A stretch of 64,000 nucleotides of DNA. Origin: Trema orientale (lineage: Eukaryota; Streptophyta; Magnoliopsida; Rosales; Cannabaceae). The notes below the pieces were generated by a model that was not told where the DNA came from, ran no database searches, and worked only from the letters and a program-made list of their open reading frames with translations. A program made the translations under genes and the position numbers. Below, one piece after another: positions 59,600 to 64,000 of this stretch; positions within the stretch are counted from its first letter, which is position 1, and each line of letters starts with the position of its first letter. The DNA lies in assembly GCA_002914845.1 (NCBI GenBank), contig JXTC01000151.1, positions 253,738-317,737 on the forward strand. Direction: 5' to 3'.

Positions 59600-60440
59600 G
59601 AGATAAAAGGATTACGCGGTAATATTAAAGAAAGCAAATAGTGAGATGACACTACATTGACATGTGTCAAAACCACAATTCTCTCATTGGACACGTATAT
59701 AGCAAGGTGTCACACAACCAAATGACTCATCTCGTGCATTAGAGCGGCTGAAGTTCATCTTATATGCCTATAAATATAGGCCAATTACTTGTAAATATAC
59801 AACTTTGACAGGAGACTAGAGGGATATAATTATACCTTCTCTCATCTTAACTTCATTCTCAATTTATTCATATATACTTATTCTCTCTCTTCCTCCACTT
59901 CAACGTCAATAACAAGCAGCAACTATTCTCCCTCTTGCTTTATTCATATTATTCAAACCATTTCTCTCTCTTGGTTTAGTACAGATCCACCATCACTTTC
60001 TTATTTGTCTTTTTGTTCATAAACTCCTAATATCCCATCACTTGCATGTTGTCCAATCTGAGGCTCATATCCATCTTCCTATATCATATATATATATAAT
60101 CTATATACATATATTCCTATACTCTCGTACATATATCCGATTTCTAAGACTTCAATTTTACCAAATATACTTTACGTCCAATTTCCCTTCACATCGTGTG
60201 TGTATATATATGTGTATATATATATAAATCTATATATTATTATTACTATTATTATTACTACTATAATTATTATTATACAGATTTTGGGAATATTGAGCTA
60301 CTAACCCCATTATTTTCTATTGTTCTAAATATTTACAGGATGCTGACTATGTATATATATATATTGTGCTAACATTTAAATTCTGCACTTTAAATATCCG
60401 TAGACCTGTGATTCTGAGTTATTTAGCAAGTTGAGTTGTA
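59600..60440 (+). mobile_element. Possible LTR with TATA box
   Basis: TAATATTAAAGAAAGCAAAT at about 59610, repeated TGTCA-type motifs, then CTATAAATATAGG (from 59768) followed by a pyrimidine-rich leader (CTTCTCTCATC, TTCTCTCTCTTCCTCC). This is the usual U3-TATA-R layout of a plant copia LTR, downstream of the pol-end relic at 58980. No partner LTR seen in the window. Confidence 0.35.
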
Positions 60441-62650
60441 GCATATACGACCCTTGTTTGCAACCGTTCACGTTAAATTTAGTACTTTTATTTTCTTTTA
60501 TCTCTGACCAAATAGCTGGAATCACCTGTGTCAGAAAAAACTAATTATCTTTTTGTTTGTATCTGACCATATGGCTGGTATCACCTGTGTCAGAAACTCT
60601 GGCTATCTAACACGTGGTGATGGTCATTAAAACCACTCATACCTATTTATTTGCAGGTTAAGCTGTCAAAGACACTGATAATTTTCTGACACGTAGAATT
60701 GTATCGTTACAATTTTCCATGTCATTTTCTCCATTTTCTACCACTATCTTTCTTATCATTAATTAAGTGTTCTTATGCTTAATTAATTTCTCCATAATCA
60801 AATTACAAAAAAGCACCCCGGAACAACCCTATATCGATATCGAGACTTCAAATACAGATATTAAGTGATAATATCAACAAATGTCGCGGCATTTTAATCT
60901 GTGGTGCCAATATAAAACCCCTTATTTATTAAAACTATTTGTCATTATCCTTAATTTTAAAAGCAATATTATGATGCACTAATGTATCCAACACGTATCA
61001 ATTTACTCTACATAATGTGGTGTCAGACACTATATAGTATCCTATAGTATTAGTCTCATTCTAATTACCCTTGAAATAGACTTCCATTCTTCAATTCCTT
61101 GCTATTAATTTCTCTCCTGGAAAAAAGTGACTATTAAATTTAATTGGTCTTAAAGAGAAGACTATACATGTCACTATGATATTAAATATCAATTCCACGT
61201 TTGGACGTCGGCAAACGTGCCAAAGCGTGTGAAGACGATAGAAAGAGGACCGCTTGAAGCAAAGTATCAAACGATATGAAATGTGAAGAAGTGAAAGTGT
61301 GATTAGATTGAGTGGAGCTCAAAGCCCTCACTTGGCATTGTTTTTGACCAAATATATTTAAATCCACATCCACTTTTAGATAATACTATTTTTTATTTTT
61401 TTTATTTTTTTGGGATATTTTGAAAATGATAGATTTATATATAAGGTGGATCAAGCAAAAAGAAGTGGACGAATCAACAAGACATAAATGGGTCCCATTA
61501 CAGAAAAAGAAATACTTTGATTTGATTATGTTTCTTTTACATGATTTGATTACAATATTAAGGGCGTGAAACATGTAATCCTTCCACTTGATGGTTTGTA
61601 CTCTTAATCTTATCATCTGATTATGTGCATTATTTTGAAAATTTGGGGCCTTCTTGTTATTTTTTTTGGCCACGTTTAAAGCCATTTTGAGCTTCTCCGG
61701 TGCATATTCTTCAATAAACATATTAGATGGTTGTGATTCTAAGAACAGATTTAGGAGATCTTACCTTTGAATATATAAAGGGCCGTTTATATATATTTTT
61801 GAAAGTTAGATCAAATAAGTATATACACGGTCTTGGATGAAATAAAATAAGAACAATACAAACTAAATAAAAAAAAATGCAGACAATAACCAAATTTGAC
61901 ATTAGAAAAAATCTACTTTTCTTTTAGTATTGTTAGCAACGCTAGATGGCTTGTTAAAAAAAAAAAAAAAACTTACTAAGAGTTTTTTTATTCTTTTTAA
62001 TTAAGTTAGCTTTTCTAATTCTTTTAATTTCTCATACTCGGATTTACATTTTAAACAAGCAAAATAGAAACAACCTTAAAACGAATATGTCTTATAAAGA
62101 ACTAAAAAATTAAAAATGTATCACATTTTTCGAATGTGAAGAAAACAAGAACCTAGTATTATTATGAATAACCTTGAGAGAGAGATTTATCTTCCAGATG
62201 TAAGAGAAATTTTAGAAACTAAACGGTTGATTTGTATTATTTTTTAATGTTATGTTGTTTTTGAAGAAAGAATTAATTTTATAAGGCTCAATAACTTTTT
62301 TTTTTTTTTAAGAACGAGGCTCAGTAATATTAATTGTAGGAAAAGAAACCTTGTTTAATATTTAGCTTTCTTTTGGAAGAGAAAATTTATGCATATAAAG
62401 AGGTTTCTATATTTGTGAGATCTTCATTTTAAAAATCACAAAATCCTTTATTAAAACAACATATTAATTTTAAGAAATTTTATTTCACAAAATCCACAGA
62501 TAGATGGAAGAATAAATTTAATAGATTTTGTTTCCAAGTTAAAATTAAAGTAACTCACAATTAGACTTTAATTATAATTTTTATACATGTTGACTTTTGA
62601 ATTAGGATATTTTATTTCCTAAATAAATAAAGTTTAAATTAAATTCAGAG
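60441..62650. other. Intergenic, no gene seen
   Basis: AT-rich. It contains a ~58-bp imperfect tandem duplication (CTGACCAAATAGCTGGAATC at about 60505 and CTGACCATATGGCTGGTATC at about 60563). Open frames are short and without recognisable domains. Confidence 0.6.
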
Positions 62651-62713
62651 GCCTTTGCTCAAGGTGGGGTTCTAGGCGACTGCCTCTGTCGCCTAGGCCT
62701 TGAGCCGGCTCTG
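62651..62713 (-). mobile_element. Solo end of the hAT-type family
   Basis: In reverse complement: CAGAGCCGGCTCAAGGCCTA, GGCGACAGAGGCAGTCGCC. This parallels the left end of the element at 29896 (CAGAGCCAGCTCCAGGACTA, GGCAACTAAGGCAGTCGCC). Only one end is present. Confidence 0.65.
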
Positions 62714-62998
62714 ATTGACAGTGTTTTTGGTGATGATGATTTTGTTTTGTTCTTTTGCATTTTTTCACCATGGATGCGTCTCTTTGTCACGTGTTTACAA
62801 TCACATGGTGCGCGCATGACGTTACCTGCACTTTTGAATAACAAATACTTACATGGTAAGTATTGAAATAAATTAGGAAACTAAAGAACGAAAACAAAAA
62901 TAAAATACTAAAATAAGGGTCGGTTCCAACTTCCAACGATGCATGATCAAATTTCCTCTTAGCCAAGGTTGAGTAGAGTTTAGAGGAAAATGATAACT

Positions 62999-63070
62999 TT
63001 TTTTTAAATAAGATGCCTATTTTGTCTCCATGAGATTCGAACCCAATTAATTGAGCTAGCCTAAATTGAT
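62999..63070 (-). mobile_element. Short tRNA-derived retroposon
   Basis: Flanked by AGAGGAAAATGATAACT (62982-62998) and AGAGGAAATTGATAACT (63071-63087), a 17-bp duplication with one mismatch. On the minus strand the 72-bp insert reads GGCTAGCTCAATTAATTGGG (box-A-like), GGTTCGAATCTC (box B), GCATCTTATTT and poly-A: a minimal SINE. Confidence 0.8.
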
Positions 63071-63169
63071 AGAGGAAATTGATAACTAATATGTATTTAT
63101 CTCTTATGTAACCCACCTATAAAAAATTCACTATTAAAAAAAAAAAAATACACACAAAAAATACTAATA

Positions 63170-63700
63170 GACAAAATTACGAATGACTGAATTGGATTGG
63201 ATTGGACATATAATTAGGACAGGACTGGACTGGACTGTACTAGATTGAACTATTTAGTATTGTATTGTATTTAGTGTAACATAGGACTAGAGCATAAATA
63301 CATAATAAAAATTTTATTAATATAGTTTTCATAATATATTTTTTTTATGAAATAAGAAGATAAATATTTCATAAATTAGAGAGAAAATTGAACAATAATT
63401 AAATAAAAAATATTTTTTATTTTATTTTTAATAATTATTATATGTTTAATTTTTTTAAAAAAATGGGATTTGCATTTTTTTAAGAAAAGACAAAAGATAA
63501 AAAATATTTTATCCAAAAAAATTTTCATAAAAAAAAAAGCCATTGTTCTTGTTTGGACTAAATAAACTTAAGTTTCATAAGAATGACACTATTTTGGAGG
63601 CTGAACTCTTTTGTCCAGTCCATCAAAAAGCCCAAACATAGGACTGGACTCTAATAGTCGAGACTCCCAAACGGAGAGTGACTTGTACGTGGAACCGGAT
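63170..63700. mobile_element. Possible MITE rich in GGACTGG motifs
   Basis: The left part has GGATTGGATTGGACAT and GGACTGGACTGGACTG. The right part has GTCCAGTCC, GGACTGGACTC and ends near CTCCCAAACGG. Similar AGTCCAGTCC-rich MITEs with CCGTTTGGGAG-type ends are widespread in eudicots. Ends were not paired convincingly. Confidence 0.3.
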
Positions 63701-64000
63701 GTGTCATTAGTACAAAATGTTAGTCAGCCACAAGTACAACTTAAAAACTAGAAACGAGAAGCCAAGTCCACCACTGTCTGGAATTAGCTTGGAAGCTATC
63801 TAAATGCTCCAATAGCACTTTGCTTCATCTCATTAACATCAAGAATTAAGAATAATATGATAACTACTCCGGGTGCTCTTTCCTAGCACCCAAGGTCAGT
63901 ATACGTCATTTTTTTTTCTAATGTCATGTACTTCTATGCCTATTTTTTACTTAATTTTTTTTTTAGAGTAAGAAGATGAGAGGAAACTGAGATTGTACTA

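Noticed and set aside
57283..60903. Candidate 3.6-kb TIR element with GGATTAAAATGTCG-like ends
   Set aside because: The shared end is only about 14-20 bp with mismatches, and the enclosed sequence looks like separate relics; could be chance.
61182..61373. 63-codon minus-strand open frame (MDVDLNIFGQKQCQVRALSS)
   Set aside because: Reasonable composition but no domain, splice partner or homologue that I recognise.

Overview
The window is nuclear DNA from a flowering plant. It is very AT-rich, has short GT-AG-spliced exons in long introns, abundant poly(A/T) and (TA)n/(GA)n tracts, and many plant-type transposable elements. It holds a eudicot-type SOC1 and an LPEAT2 gene, so a eudicot is likely. 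I cannot name the species.

Only two intact protein-coding genes are supported, both on the minus strand. A SOC1-type MIKCc MADS-box gene (stop at 424, start at 13736) reconstructs from seven exons into 217 codons. It ends in the SOC1 C-terminal motif, and its first intron is about 9.95 kb. An LPEAT2-type lysophospholipid acyltransferase gene (stop at 42711, start at 51131) reconstructs from 14 exons into 563 codons, with an acyltransferase domain and C-terminal EF-hands. These are the homologues of Arabidopsis At2g45660 (SOC1) and At2g45670 (LPEAT2), which are neighbours there. The pair is therefore conserved microsynteny, stretched here by about 29 kb of transposon-rich DNA.

Layout: 424-13736 SOC1, with intron insertions (retroposed fragment, MITE, two SINE-type elements, a decayed Ty3/gypsy pol piece); 13737-14760 its 5' leader and proximal promoter; 14.8-25.4 kb intergenic DNA with MITE and inverted-repeat relics; 25.7-28.2 kb a Mutator-like element with about 260-bp terminal inverted repeats and a 9-bp target duplication, carrying a broken GRF zinc-finger gene on one strand and fused end-exons resembling a MuDR transposase on the other; 29.0-30.6 kb an unusual GAAACTA-rich inverted-repeat element and a small hAT element; 31.06-39.86 kb a decayed minus-strand Ty3/gypsy retrotransposon with very unequal LTRs and a nested CACTA element; 40.1-41.2 kb a Mutator-type TIR element and a near-perfect palindromic MITE; 42.7-51.1 kb LPEAT2 with three SINE-type insertions in introns; 51.7-64 kb relics (TIR element, MITE, RING-finger fragment, copia pol fragment, a ~50-bp minisatellite, a possible LTR, SINE and hAT ends).

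The strongest leads are a MITE family lodged in (TA)n microsatellites, the gene-fragment-carrying Mutator-like element, a SINE flanked by 75-bp direct repeats, and a SINE-derived perfect CArG box inside SOC1 intron 1. I saw no CRISPR array, intact tRNA/rRNA gene or prokaryotic-type operon. All splice models come from reading GT/AG boundaries by eye with reading-frame continuity; no transcript data or database search was available.
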